Part shown: one piece after another, positions 36,290 through 46,000 of the stretch | How the letters are laid out: each line of letters opens with the position of its first letter | Numbering within the stretch: position 1 is the stretch's first letter | Source: JABDGM01 sp046349975 | GTDB taxonomy: Bacteria; Planctomycetota; Planctomycetia; Pirellulales; Lacipirellulaceae | Assembly (NCBI GenBank): GCA_046349975.1 | Contig: JAXMBH010000003.1 | Location: forward strand, 124,001-188,000 | Length of the DNA: 64,000 nt | Direction of reading: 5' to 3' | The notes under the pieces: generated by a model | What the model saw: only the letters and a program-made list of their open reading frames with translations | Database searches by the model: none | What the model was told of the DNA's origin: nothing | Program-made: the position numbers and the translations under genes

Positions 36290-37639
36290 ATGAACCGACG
36301 CCACTTCTTGAAAACCGGTATGGCCGGCACTGCCGCCTTCGCCACGCTCCAATCCCATGCCTTCGCCGCCGCCTCCGATAAGCCGCTCCGCGTCGCGCTC
36401 ATCGGCACCGGCTGGTACGGCAAGACCGATCTCCTCCACTTGCTGCAAGTCGAGCCCGCCGAAGTCGTCGCCCTCTGCGACGTCGACCGCCACATGCTCG
36501 ATGCCGCCGCCGAACTCGTCGCCACGCGGCAACCCTCTAAGAAGCAGCCCGCCAAATACGGCGACTACCGCAAGCTGCTCGCCGCGGAGAAGCCCGAGAT
36601 CGTCCTCATCGCCACGCCCGACCACTGGCATTGCCTGCCCATGGTCGCAGCCTGCAAAGCTGGTTGCGATGTGTACGTGCAGAAGCCGATCAGCTACGAC
36701 GTCGTCGAAGGCCAGGCCATGCTCGCCGCGGCCCGCAAGTACAATCGCACCGTCCAAGTCGGCCTGCAACGCCGCAACACCCCGCATCTTCTCGAAGCCC
36801 GCGACAAGTTCATCAAGACGGGCGCGCTGGGCAAAGTCGCCCACGTCGATATCCACTCGTACTTTGGAGCCACGAACGCCTACCCGCCCACCGTGCCGCC
36901 GCCCGACTACCTCGATTGGGACATGTACGTCGGCCCTGCCGCGTGGCGCGACTACAATCCCGCCATCCACCCTCGCGCCTGGCGCGCGGCCCGCGAATTC
37001 AGCAATGGCCAAATCGGCGACCTCTGCGTTCACTTCTTCGATGTCACTCGCTACTTCCTCGGCCTCGGCTGGCCCCGCTCGATCGCCTCCGCCGGCGGCC
37101 GGCTCATGCTCGATAAGTCCAACGTCAACACCAGCGACACCCAAATCGCCGTTTTCGACTACGGCGACCTTGAAGTCGTATGGACGCAGCGCAACTGGGG
37201 CGCCGACCCCGACCCCAAATATAGCTGGGGCGCCACACTCTACGGCGACAAAGGCACGCTGAAGCTCAGTGTGCAGTCGTACGACTTCATCCCCAAAGGC
37301 AAGGGCACGCCCGAGCATGCCGACTTCCTCGACGAGCGCGACAAGTACCCCGAAGACGCCGCGTACAAAGAAACGGAACCGTACGCCGCCCCCGCCACGC
37401 GCCGCCACATGCAGAACTTTCTGGAGTCGCGCCGCGCGGGCCAACGCCCCACCTCCGACATCGAAGAAGGCTACATCTCCACTGCCTGCTGCATCCTTGC
37501 CAACCTCTCGCAAGAACTCGGTCGCAGCCTCAAGTGGGACCCCCAATCCGGTCGCGTCGCCGGCGACGAAGAAGCCAACAACCGCCTCTCCCGCGCCTAC
37601 CGCGAAGGCTGGACACACCCGACGCCGGATAGCATCTAA
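36290..37639 (+). CDS. Tat-exported Gfo/Idh/MocA-family oxidoreductase
   Basis: A 449-residue NAD(P)-linked sugar oxidoreductase. It begins with a twin-arginine signal (MNRRHFLKTGMAGTAAFATL) preceded by AGGAG. The Rossmann part has VALIGTGWYGKTDLLHLL, VVALCDVDRHML, LIATPDHWHCLPMVAACKAG and the catalytic-region YVQKPISYDVVEG; the C-terminal half is the usual beta-sheet substrate domain with GQIGDLCVHFFDV. DHWH in place of the commoner DHxH variant and the Tat signal place it in the large planctomycete clade of this family. Tat export fits a protein that folds with its cofactor first. Substrate unknown. A second family member follows 69 bp downstream. Confidence 0.92.
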   Translation: MNRRHFLKTGMAGTAAFATLQSHAFAAASDKPLRVALIGTGWYGKTDLLHLLQVEPAEVVALCDVDRHMLDAAAELVATRQPSKKQPAKYGDYRKLLAAEKPEIVLIATPDHWHCLPMVAACKAGCDVYVQKPISYDVVEGQAMLAAARKYNRTVQVGLQRRNTPHLLEARDKFIKTGALGKVAHVDIHSYFGATNAYPPTVPPPDYLDWDMYVGPAAWRDYNPAIHPRAWRAAREFSNGQIGDLCVHFFDVTRYFLGLGWPRSIASAGGRLMLDKSNVNTSDTQIAVFDYGDLEVVWTQRNWGADPDPKYSWGATLYGDKGTLKLSVQSYDFIPKGKGTPEHADFLDERDKYPEDAAYKETEPYAAPATRRHMQNFLESRRAGQRPTSDIEEGYISTACCILANLSQELGRSLKWDPQSGRVAGDEEANNRLSRAYREGWTHPTPDSI

Positions 37640-37708
37640 AGGCATTTTCACGCCCCGGTCGACGAGTCAATACTCGCATGTGCCGACAAAAATTCGAAAG
37701 GCTCCGAT

Positions 37709-38914
37709 ATGCCCACCATCCCCACGCGCCGTACGTTCCTCCAGTCCGTTGGTGCCGCCGCCACCACCCTCGCCCTCGGCGAGGCGACTTCAGCCGCCGG
37801 GCCCAACGCCCCGATCCAAGGCTTCGAAAAAGCGGCCAAAGACACGGGCGCCTCACGCGAATGGAAACCAATCTCCGCTCGCAAGATCCGCGTCGGCCTC
37901 GTCGGCTACGGCGTCTGCAAATTCGCCGCCGCGTTCGAATTCCAAAATCATCCCAACGTTGAAATCGTCGGCGTGAGCGACCTTGTGCCAGAGCGATGTG
38001 CAGAACTCGCGAAAGTTGTTCGCTGCGAGACGACGTACCCGTCGCTGGAAGAACTCGTGAAAAATGATCGCATCGAGGCCGTGTTCGTGGCGACCGATGC
38101 CCCTAGCCACGTGCAGCATTGCGTCGAAGTTCTCAAGCACGGCAAGCACGTGGCCTCGGCCGTGCCGGCCTGTTTCGGCAGTCTCGAAGAAGGCGATCGC
38201 TTATACGAAGCCGTGAAGCAGGCGGCTCCGCTCAAGTACATGATGTTCGAAACCTCGTGCTTCCACGAAGACCTGTACGCGATGCGGCAGCTGTACGATG
38301 CCGGAGCGCTCGGCAAGCTCGTGTATGCCGAAGGCGAATACTACCACTTTATGGACCAGCCGATCGATTCCTTCCGCGGCTGGCGGGTCGGCTTGCCGCC
38401 GCAATGGTACCCAACGCACTCGAACGCGTACTACGTTGGCGTCACTGGCGGCAGCTTCACCGAAGTATCGTGCCTCGGCATGCCGAGCACAATCGCCCAC
38501 CTGCAACCCGCCAACAATCGCTACAAAAACGCCTTCGGCACTGAGATCGCGCTCTTCCGCACGAGCGAAGGCGGCTCGGCCCGCATGGCCGTCAGTTGGG
38601 ACACGCCCGGCAGCGGCGGCGAGCGCGGCCGGATCCGCGGCCAACTCGGCTCCTTCTACGACAAGTACGAAGGGCTTACCGAGAAACTCCCGAACACGCA
38701 GCGGCCGCCACTACCGCCAAGCGTCGAGCCCGGCAGCCACGGCGGCTCGCACGGCTATCTCATGAACGAATTCATCACAGCGATCCTCGAAGACCGCCAA
38801 CCATTGGTCGACGTTTCACGAGCACTCAACATGACCGCCGCGGGCATCGTCGCCCATCAATCTGCGTTGAAGGACGGAGAGCTACTGAAAATCCCCCAAT
38901 ACGCCAAGCTTTGA
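37709..38914 (+). CDS. Gfo/Idh/MocA-family oxidoreductase with Tat-like signal
   Basis: A 401-residue paralogue. The N-terminus TRRTFLQSVGAAATTLALG is a twin-arginine-type signal. The dinucleotide-binding core is VGLVGYGVCKFAAAF, with IVGVSDLVPERCAEL and FVATDAPSHVQHCVEVLKHG, and then HVASAVPACFGSLEEG, where the usual EKP motif is replaced by AVP: the conserved catalytic Lys seems to be missing. It may therefore bind a sugar without the standard chemistry, or use another residue. FETSCFHEDLYAMRQLYD and YHFMDQPIDSFRGWRVGLPP belong to the C-terminal domain. It is co-directional with the preceding oxidoreductase and the following sulfatase. Confidence 0.88.
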   Translation: MPTIPTRRTFLQSVGAAATTLALGEATSAAGPNAPIQGFEKAAKDTGASREWKPISARKIRVGLVGYGVCKFAAAFEFQNHPNVEIVGVSDLVPERCAELAKVVRCETTYPSLEELVKNDRIEAVFVATDAPSHVQHCVEVLKHGKHVASAVPACFGSLEEGDRLYEAVKQAAPLKYMMFETSCFHEDLYAMRQLYDAGALGKLVYAEGEYYHFMDQPIDSFRGWRVGLPPQWYPTHSNAYYVGVTGGSFTEVSCLGMPSTIAHLQPANNRYKNAFGTEIALFRTSEGGSARMAVSWDTPGSGGERGRIRGQLGSFYDKYEGLTEKLPNTQRPPLPPSVEPGSHGGSHGYLMNEFITAILEDRQPLVDVSRALNMTAAGIVAHQSALKDGELLKIPQYAKL

Positions 38915-39002
38915 GTTTAGCCGCGGGTCGACAGCCGAGCGTGATCCCACCACATCAACGCCGCATCACTACCATCGAAAGACACTAGCCGTCGGATTCC
39001 GA

Positions 39003-40934
39003 ATGTTAGTCGACACACAACAGACATCTCCACTCGTGATTCACCGCGCGCTGGTTGCCATCCTCTGCGTTACTGCAACAGCGATGTCGGCGGGCGCTGA
39101 AATCAAAGTGCCATCGACCAAACCAAACATCGTGCTCGTTCTCGCTGATGACCTGGGTATCAACGACCTGCACTGCTACGGCCGCGCCGAGCACCACACG
39201 CCGAACTTGGATCGCCTGGCGACGCAGGGCCTGCGATTCACGTGTGCGTATGCAGCGCTGCCAATCTGTTCGCCGTCGCGGGCGTCGCTCCTGACGGGCT
39301 TGAACCCCGCGCGACTCAACCTGACGAACTATTTACCCGGCCGGCCCGATACGCCGGCGCAAAAGCTGTTGCAGCCCCGCATAGAAGGACGACTGCCCCT
39401 GGAAGAAACGACAATTGCCGAAGTGCTGAAGACGGCCGGCTACGCCACCGGCCTGTTCGGCAAATGGCATTTGGGCACCCGCGGCTTCGAACCGTCAAAA
39501 CAAGGATTCGACGAGGAGCTCATCACGCAGGCCACCACCACGCCGCCCACCAAGGAGGCCGGCGGCAAAGGCGAGTTCACCATCACCGCCGCCGCTGAGA
39601 CATTCATCGAACAGCATCGCAACGAACCGTTCTTCTGCTACGTGCCGCACAACTGCCCGCACATTCCGCTTTCAGCCATCCAGGAAACCGTGGCAAGAAA
39701 TCGCGGCTCGTTCAACCCGAAGTACGCGGCGATGATCGAAACGCTTGACGAAGCCGTCGGTCGGTTGATGAAGAAGGTCGACGACCTCGGCCTCACCGAT
39801 CGCACGATCTTCATCTTCACGAGCGACAACGGCGGCCTGCACGTACTCGAAGCGCCCGGCACACCCGCGACGCACAACCACCCGTTCCGCGCGGGCAAAG
39901 GCTTTTTGTATGAGGGCGGCCTGCGCGAGCCGCTGATCGTCCGCTGGCCAGGAGAGGTAAAGCCGAAAACGGAATGCACGACACCGGTGCTATTAACCGA
40001 TCTCTTCCCAACGCTCCTGGAAGCCGTCGGCGTGAAAGTGGCAGACGCCGTGGGGCCGGTCGACGGCGTTGATATTGGCCCGCTGCTGCGCGGCCATACG
40101 CTGCCGCCGCGCACGCTGTGTTGGCACTACCCAAACTACACCAACCAAGGCGGCTGGCCGGCCGGTGCGATTCGTGAAGGCGATTGGAAACTGGTCGAGA
40201 CCTACGAAGATGGCAAAATCGAACTATTCAATCTCGCGGCTGATCCCAGCGAAACAAAGAACCTTGCCGATGCCGAACCGGCACGCGCCAAAGGACTGCA
40301 GCAGAAGTTTCACACGTGGCTGGCACGTGTCGGCGGACGTACGCTGACGCCGAATCCTGACTTCGATGCCGCGGCACACAAACGCCTGTACTTCGATCAG
40401 GATGCCTCGACGTTGGCGGCAAAGGCAACCGCGGCTGAGATGGCGCCCGATTGGAAAGACTGGCGCGCGGAGATGAATTCAATTCGCGGCAACCGCAAGC
40501 CGCGCGTGACGCCGGCCACGGGCGACGTTCGCCTCCACGCCAAAGATGCGCACATTCACGGCAAGACGCTCCGCTACGAACACCAGCCGAACAAGAACAC
40601 GCTGGGCTACTGGACCGATCCCAACGACTGGGCCGAATGGTCATTTGAAGCGCCGGCCGCCGGCGATTACGAAGTTGAAGTGCAACAAGGCTGTGGCGAC
40701 GACAGCGGCGGGGCGGCGGTTACCGTGGCGGTCGACGACCAGGTCCTGAAATTCACGGTACAAGAAACGGGCAGCTTCCAAAGCATGATCCTCCGTGTCA
40801 TCGGCGAGGTGAAACTCGCCGCCGGCCCGCACACGTTGGCGGTCAAAGCACGGACCAAACCAGGGCCCGCCGTGATGGACCTGCGCCGGGTTGTGCTGCG
40901 TCCCGTCGACGGCTCAGGCGGCGACGAAGAATAA
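39003..40934 (+). CDS. Exported type I sulfatase with C-terminal carbohydrate-binding-like domain
   Basis: A 643-residue formylglycine-dependent sulfatase, removing sulfate from a polysaccharide or glycoside outside the cytoplasm. After a signal region (residues 12-32) comes NIVLVLADDLGINDLHCYG with metal ligands Asp49/Asp50, the activation motif CSPSRASLLTG with Cys89 as the residue to be converted to formylglycine, FGKWHLGTRGF, and FTSDNGGLHV for the second metal site. The sulfatase part ends near 480. The last ~150 residues (DVRLHAKDAHIHGKTLRYE to VMDLRRVVLRP) are a beta-sandwich like those annotated as DUF5077 or CBM in other sulfatases. It follows two oxidoreductase genes; no anaerobic or FGE-type maturase is present in the window. 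Confidence 0.93.
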   Translation: MLVDTQQTSPLVIHRALVAILCVTATAMSAGAEIKVPSTKPNIVLVLADDLGINDLHCYGRAEHHTPNLDRLATQGLRFTCAYAALPICSPSRASLLTGLNPARLNLTNYLPGRPDTPAQKLLQPRIEGRLPLEETTIAEVLKTAGYATGLFGKWHLGTRGFEPSKQGFDEELITQATTTPPTKEAGGKGEFTITAAAETFIEQHRNEPFFCYVPHNCPHIPLSAIQETVARNRGSFNPKYAAMIETLDEAVGRLMKKVDDLGLTDRTIFIFTSDNGGLHVLEAPGTPATHNHPFRAGKGFLYEGGLREPLIVRWPGEVKPKTECTTPVLLTDLFPTLLEAVGVKVADAVGPVDGVDIGPLLRGHTLPPRTLCWHYPNYTNQGGWPAGAIREGDWKLVETYEDGKIELFNLAADPSETKNLADAEPARAKGLQQKFHTWLARVGGRTLTPNPDFDAAAHKRLYFDQDASTLAAKATAAEMAPDWKDWRAEMNSIRGNRKPRVTPATGDVRLHAKDAHIHGKTLRYEHQPNKNTLGYWTDPNDWAEWSFEAPAAGDYEVEVQQGCGDDSGGAAVTVAVDDQVLKFTVQETGSFQSMILRVIGEVKLAAGPHTLAVKARTKPGPAVMDLRRVVLRPVDGSGGDEE

Positions 40935-41255
40935 ACCGCAGCGAAATTTCGGCCAGGGCACGGTTTTTTTGCTTGCAACTCAGGAATCGCGGAACTACCA
41001 TTCACTAATAACAAGCTCGCGACTTTTCGCCGAGCAAACCACTTCGTCTGTTTCTAGCTGCATTTTCTCAATGACTTCGAATCCGCGTCGCATTCGCTAA
41101 ATCGCACCACTAGCGACGCGCTTCTCACCCCGAAGTCCTGCAGCCAAGTTCTTGCCGCGTTCCCAAACGCCGCATATAGCCGAGCCATCCCGGCTCGACG
41201 TGAATTTCAGGCTGCAGGTTCCACACCCATCAACCACAGCTCAAGGACTCCGCTC
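40935..41255. other. Intergenic region between sulfatase and PEP-CTERM genes
   Basis: 320 bp. ACGG followed by seven T at 40961-40970 with a weak upstream complement (ACCG at 40936) might be a poor terminator of the sulfatase gene. CAAGGACTCC just before 41256 contains the ribosome site of the next gene. No gene seen. Confidence 0.4.
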
Positions 41256-42053
41256 ATGAACCACCCCGCATTTCTCTGCCGGCAAATTACCGCCGCCATC
41301 GTACTCGCTACGTTAACTGCCGCTCATTCGTCGACATCCGCCGCACTGATTGATTTCGAAACCACGCCCTTCGGATTAACGCCGATCGACGACACGCCGC
41401 TTTCGATGTTTACGCCCTACATGTATCCCGGGCTCAACATCAGTTTTGGCCTCGATACCAACACCGACGGCGCCATCGACACCGACACAGTGTTCGAGCA
41501 CGCCGGCCTGGATGTCGGCGAACCGCCGAACGGAGGTTTCTCGGGTTCCTCTGGCACCGATACGGCCGACCCGGGCTTCGGGCCGCAGCTCGGCAATTGG
41601 TTTTTGCGGTCGCCGGTGGGCGGCTCCGACTTCGGCGTGCTCGTGATCACCTACGCAAGCTCGACGCCCGTCACCGCGGCGAGCGGCGAAATTTGGGACA
41701 TCGACGGCACAGCCCAAGTGCCAGGCGGCCCTGGCGACACTGAGGAATACACCGTGCGGGCTTACGATTCAGCGAACAACCTGCTCGCCACTCAAGTATC
41801 GCCACTGGGCACGCTCACTTCGGCGATCGCGCCGCTCGACGGTCAACCCTGGGTGTTTTCATTTAGCGGGCTTTCGGCGGGCATCGCCAAGATCACCGTC
41901 GACTTCACCGGTACAAAGCCCGCGGGCATTGGCCTCGCATTCAACAATTTCGATCCCACAAATGCCGCGGTGCCGGAACCGGGAATGATGGGCCTTGGGG
42001 CGGCCGCACTTCTGTTGATTGCGGCGCGGCGCCGGCGGCGATTGGCGGAATAA
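41256..42053 (+). CDS. PEP-CTERM sorting domain protein, unknown function
   Basis: A 265-residue exported protein: signal peptide (ITAAIVLATLTAAHSSTSAA), a beta-rich body starting LIDFETTPFGLTPIDDTPLS with Asp-rich loops (DTNTDGAIDTDTVFEH, possibly calcium-binding), and a PEP-CTERM end (AAVPEPGMMGLGAAALLLIA, then a run of arginines). The LIDFE start recurs in many PEP-CTERM proteins. No enzyme motif recognised. It has its own AAGGA ribosome site and shares a strong terminator with the convergent HU gene, so it is a single-gene unit. Confidence 0.87.
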   Translation: MNHPAFLCRQITAAIVLATLTAAHSSTSAALIDFETTPFGLTPIDDTPLSMFTPYMYPGLNISFGLDTNTDGAIDTDTVFEHAGLDVGEPPNGGFSGSSGTDTADPGFGPQLGNWFLRSPVGGSDFGVLVITYASSTPVTAASGEIWDIDGTAQVPGGPGDTEEYTVRAYDSANNLLATQVSPLGTLTSAIAPLDGQPWVFSFSGLSAGIAKITVDFTGTKPAGIGLAFNNFDPTNAAVPEPGMMGLGAAALLLIAARRRRRLAE

Positions 42054-42068
42054 CCGTTAGCAACAACG

Positions 42069-42117
42069 AAAAACGCCGAGTGCCGCGAAACTCGCGGCGA
42101 CTCGGCGTTTTGATTTG
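42069..42117. terminator. Bidirectional rho-independent terminator
   Basis: Between convergent genes. AACGCCGAGT plus CCGCGA on the left pairs with TCGCGG plus ACTCGGCGTT on the right, with one bulged base and an AAC loop. Flanked by T-runs on both strands (GTTTTGATTT on plus, GTTTTTCG on minus), so it can stop both the PEP-CTERM gene and the HU gene. Confidence 0.85.
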
Positions 42118-42200
42118 TGTCTCTGTTCGCGGCGCCGCACTGGGCACGGCGAAACATGCTAGGCACGGCGTTCGAGCCTCGCAAGAGACTCGCCCACGTG

Positions 42201-42527
42201 TTACGACACCATGTCCTTGAGCTTCTTCAGCGGGCGGACCTTGACCACGTTGCGGGCCGGCTTGGCCTTGAACACGGTCGGTTCACCGGTGAAGGGGTTC
42301 GTGCCTTGGCGTTCCTTGGTCGCCGGCTTGTGCTGGACGACGATCTTGGCCAAGCCATGGATCGTAAACGTCTTCGACGTGCCGCGGCCCGAGAGCGCCT
42401 TCTTGATTTGGTCGTTCAGCGCGTCGAACACGTTGCTGACATCGCGCTTCGACAAGCCGGTCGCTTCGGCAATGCTCGCGAAAACTTCGGTCTTTGTCGG
42501 CGGCTTGGTGGAAGTGGCCTTCGCCAT
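42201..42527 (-). CDS. HU/IHF-family DNA-binding protein
   Basis: A 108-residue nucleoid protein. The helical dimer part (PTKTEVFASIAEATGLSKRD, then VSNVFDALNDQIKKAL) is followed by the beta-arm region KTFTIHGLAKIVVQHKPATK and the DNA-contact segment RQGTNPFTGEPTVFKAKPAR. The tip has NPFTG in place of the usual NPxTG, equivalent in class. A short Lys/Thr/Pro N-terminal extension (MAKATSTKPPTK) is longer than in E. coli HU. The ribosome site GGAGG is ideal but sits 10 bases before the ATG. It is a single gene ended by the shared terminator. It probably compacts DNA; whether it is the main HU of the cell cannot be told. Confidence 0.93.
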   Translation of the reverse strand: MAKATSTKPPTKTEVFASIAEATGLSKRDVSNVFDALNDQIKKALSGRGTSKTFTIHGLAKIVVQHKPATKERQGTNPFTGEPTVFKAKPARNVVKVRPLKKLKDMVS

Positions 42528-43045
42528 TGAACTGAATCCTCCAGACTAGTTTGGTGCAAAAAAGGGTCTTTAAACCGTACAACGTACCTTCATCCGTGCG
42601 TTGTTGAAGGTGCAAATTAAAGCTTGCTGGCACTGGAAGACAAGGCGGAAAATACCGAATTTGCCGAGAAAAACGGTGGTTTTGGGGCACAAGTCGGAAG
42701 CGGCGAGTAGCGAAGGGACAGCAAAAGAGCCTTGATTCTCAGGACAGAAGCGGACTTGCGGTTCGTCGATTCACCGAGTTCGCCTCCTGCTTGATCCGGA
42801 TACTAAAGGCTGTAAGATGAATTACAGCTTCGAGTTACGTGGCGGCGGCCCGCGCGACCGACAGCTTCCGTGGCAGGCGGAACTCGCTCGCTCAACGTAC
42901 AATCTAAACCGCTAGAGAACTCACGGATTGCCCATCGGGAATTCCCGCCCTCATTGGTTGGATTCCCAAAAATATTCTCGCCGCAGCTTTCCCGCAGCTT
43001 GCTGATCACAACGAATCGGCCATTGCTGGGCCCCGAAGGATCGTT
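42528..43045. other. Divergent intergenic region, no gene recognised
   Basis: About 520 bp between the HU gene (minus) and the PQQ-propeller gene (plus). It should hold both promoters, but no clear pair was found. GAAGGA at 43035-43040 serves the plus-strand gene. Open frames here (for example 42803-43060 minus) lack ribosome sites and motifs. Confidence 0.5.
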
Positions 43046-46000
43046 ATGCCACTGCCTCATTTGCCGGCTCGACGCAGGAACGTGGGCTCATCGCACTTTT
43101 GCTTTTGGCGCCTGTTCATCGCCGGAGCGGCGGCAAGCGGGGCGATGTTCGGCGGCGCCGCGTTTGCCCAGCAGGTGCAGATTGGCCCCCGCGTCATTAT
43201 TAATGGCAATGGACGTGTGATTAATGGCCGGCCCGAAAAGGCCTCGCCCGATGACCCCGATTCAGCCAATGGCGTTTATCTGCCGACCGACCGGGCGCTG
43301 TCTCGCGCAGTGACCCGGGCCAAGGACCGCTTGGCCGATCGCGAGTACCACGAGGCGCTGCAATTCCTGCAAACGATTCTCGATCGGGATGAAGATTCGT
43401 TTCTCGAACGCACTGCCGAAGGCCGCGATCAGTTGGGGCTAAAGTCCACCGTGCGCAAGATGATTGGAGATTTGCCGCCGGATGGTGTCGATGCCTATGA
43501 ACTGCTGCAGGGCCCGACCGCGCGGCGGCAACTCGAGGCAGCGCTCAAGGCGGGCGATCGCGACGGGGTGGCGAAAGTCGTTCGCCAGTATTTCCACACG
43601 ACGGCCGGCTACGAGGCCACGTTTGTGCTCGCGCAAATGGAAGCCGATCAGAGCCATCGGCTCGCGGCAGCGCAATTGTATCAAGAGCTCATCGACTCAC
43701 CGCGGGCGGCGGCGAAGTTCGAGCCGCAGTTGTCGGTGATCGCAGGGATCAATCAACTGGCCGCTGGCCAACCAGAGGCGGCGACGACGCTCATCAAGAA
43801 TTTGATCGAGCAACGCCCCGCCAGCGAGGTCACACTCTCCGGCAAGTCATTCCCACTTCCGACGGGGAGCGCCGATCTTCTGGCGTGGCTCAGGAATCTT
43901 GTCGGCGAATTGAAGACGGCGGCGCCGTCCGGCGGAAACTGGCTTACGCTGCATGGTGATCCCTCGCGGAACGTGCAAGCCCCGGGTGGTGAACCGCATT
44001 TGCATCCGCGATGGGAAGCGCGGGTGGTCAATGACCCTGCGCTCGAGAATTTCCTCACTTCGAGGGCGAACGACTTCTTGCAGCGAAATGTCGTCGCGAT
44101 ACCGGCGGCCCGGCCGATCGCTGTAGGCGACGTCATCATCATGAGGACGCCGGAGAATGTCGTCGCCGTCGACTGGCAAACGGGCAAGCGCGTGTGGGAG
44201 ACACGTGACGAGCAGGAACTCGACGCCGAAGAAGCTCCAGCTGACCTCGCCCCGGGGGTCGATCATGACTTGATGGCCGGCCAGGCCAAGCCGCTCGAGG
44301 AACGTATGTGGGATGACGTGCTCGCGACGTCACTCTCTAGTGATGGGGTGCGGGTGTTTGTCGTTCGCGGTGTTCAACCCGGGCGCGATGAATTCGCCGC
44401 GCCGATGCAGATGAACATCTTCGGCCGGCCGGGGAGGGGCTTGGAAAGCGTGACGATCACGAATCAACTCGCCGCATACGAACTCGCCACGCAAGGCAAG
44501 CTCGCCTGGGAACTCGATGGCGGCCGCACAACCGGCCCACTCGCCGGTGCGTTTTTCCTGGGTCCGCCGCTCGCCATCGACAACACGCTCTTCACCATGG
44601 CGGAAATCCGGGGCGCGCTGTATTTGCTCGCACTCGACCCGACGACCGGCAAAGTCGCATGGCAGCAGCAGTTGATCGGCTTGGAACAAGGCATCTCACT
44701 CGATGTGAACCGGCGACGCGTCGGCGTAACGCCCTCCTACGCCGGGGGCATTTTGGTGTGCCCCACGGCGGCGAGCGCGACGATCGGCATCGATGTCGTA
44801 AAACGCGAGTTTGCCTGGGTATATCGCTACCCGCGCGAAGCGCCGCAAGGCGCCGAGGCCCGCACACTGTGGCAGCAGCAACAGGTGCAGGCCCAGCTTG
44901 TACGGGCGAACGACCAGTGGCTCGATAACTCTGCGATTATTGCGGAAGACCATGTACTGTTAACGCCGCCGGAGTCGCCCGAGATCCATTGCCTCGATCT
45001 CCACACGGGGAAACTCGCGTGGAAGAAACGGTTGACCGACGCGCTATTCGTCGCCGGTGTCGACCATGGCACGGTACTGGTTGTCGGCAGTCAGGGCATG
45101 CAAGCCCTGCAGTTATCGGACGGGGCTCCAGCGTGGATGGATGAGACAGTTTCGCTACCCTCGGGCGTGTTGCCGGCGGGCCAGGGCTACACCAGCGATG
45201 GAAGATACTACGTGCCGCTGACCTCCGGACAGGTGGCGGCAATCGAATATGCCACGGGCAAGATCACGAACGACGATCCGGCGAATCCCGGCATCTCGCT
45301 GGGCAATCTTATTTGCTACCGTGGCAGCGTGGTCTCTCAATCGCCGCTGGTGCTCGACAAGTTCGAGCAACTCGAGCTGCTGCAGAAGCGCACGGAGTCG
45401 GCGATTGCCCAGAACCCCAACGACGCCAGCGCTCTCCGCGAGCTTGCGGAAATCAAGACCGCGGCCGGCGACAAGCCGGAAGCAATTCGGCTATTGAAGC
45501 AGGCGATCAAACTCGCGCCAGATGATGCCGTGGTGCAAGAACTTCTGGTCGACGCGCTGCTATCGAGCCTCGCTACAGACTATGCGACCTATCGTGACGA
45601 GGTGCCGCTCATTACGAAGCTGATTCGCACGCGGGACCAGCGTGTGGAACTCCTGCGAGTGGATGCGGCCGGTAAAGACAACCCGGAAAGCCGCAAGGCC
45701 GCGTGGGACGCGTACCTGCAGCTCGCCGATTTCACAGCCGAAGAGCCAGCGTACTTGCAGGTCGATGACCATTTCACGGTGCGCAGCGATCGCTGGATAT
45801 CTAGTCGGCTCGTCACGATTTGGAAAGACGCCACCCCGGAAGAGCGCCTCACGTTCACCGCCAGCATTGCCAAACGCCGTCCCGCACTTGAGAAGTCACT
45901 CACGTCGGCCGACGCCCGCCATTTCCTCGCACACATGGGCGAGCTGCCCGGCGCCGGCGAAGTAAGGCTTAGTTTGGCGAGATTCTTGATCGAACATGGC

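Noticed and set aside
36248..37651. A 467-codon minus-strand open frame over the first Gfo/Idh/MocA gene
   Set aside because: Antisense shadow; the plus strand has a Tat signal, AGGAG ribosome site and clear family motifs.
40936..40970. A terminator after the sulfatase gene (ACCG...ACGGT followed by T-run)
   Set aside because: Only four base pairs close the stem and the interior does not fold well; mentioned within the intergenic entry instead.
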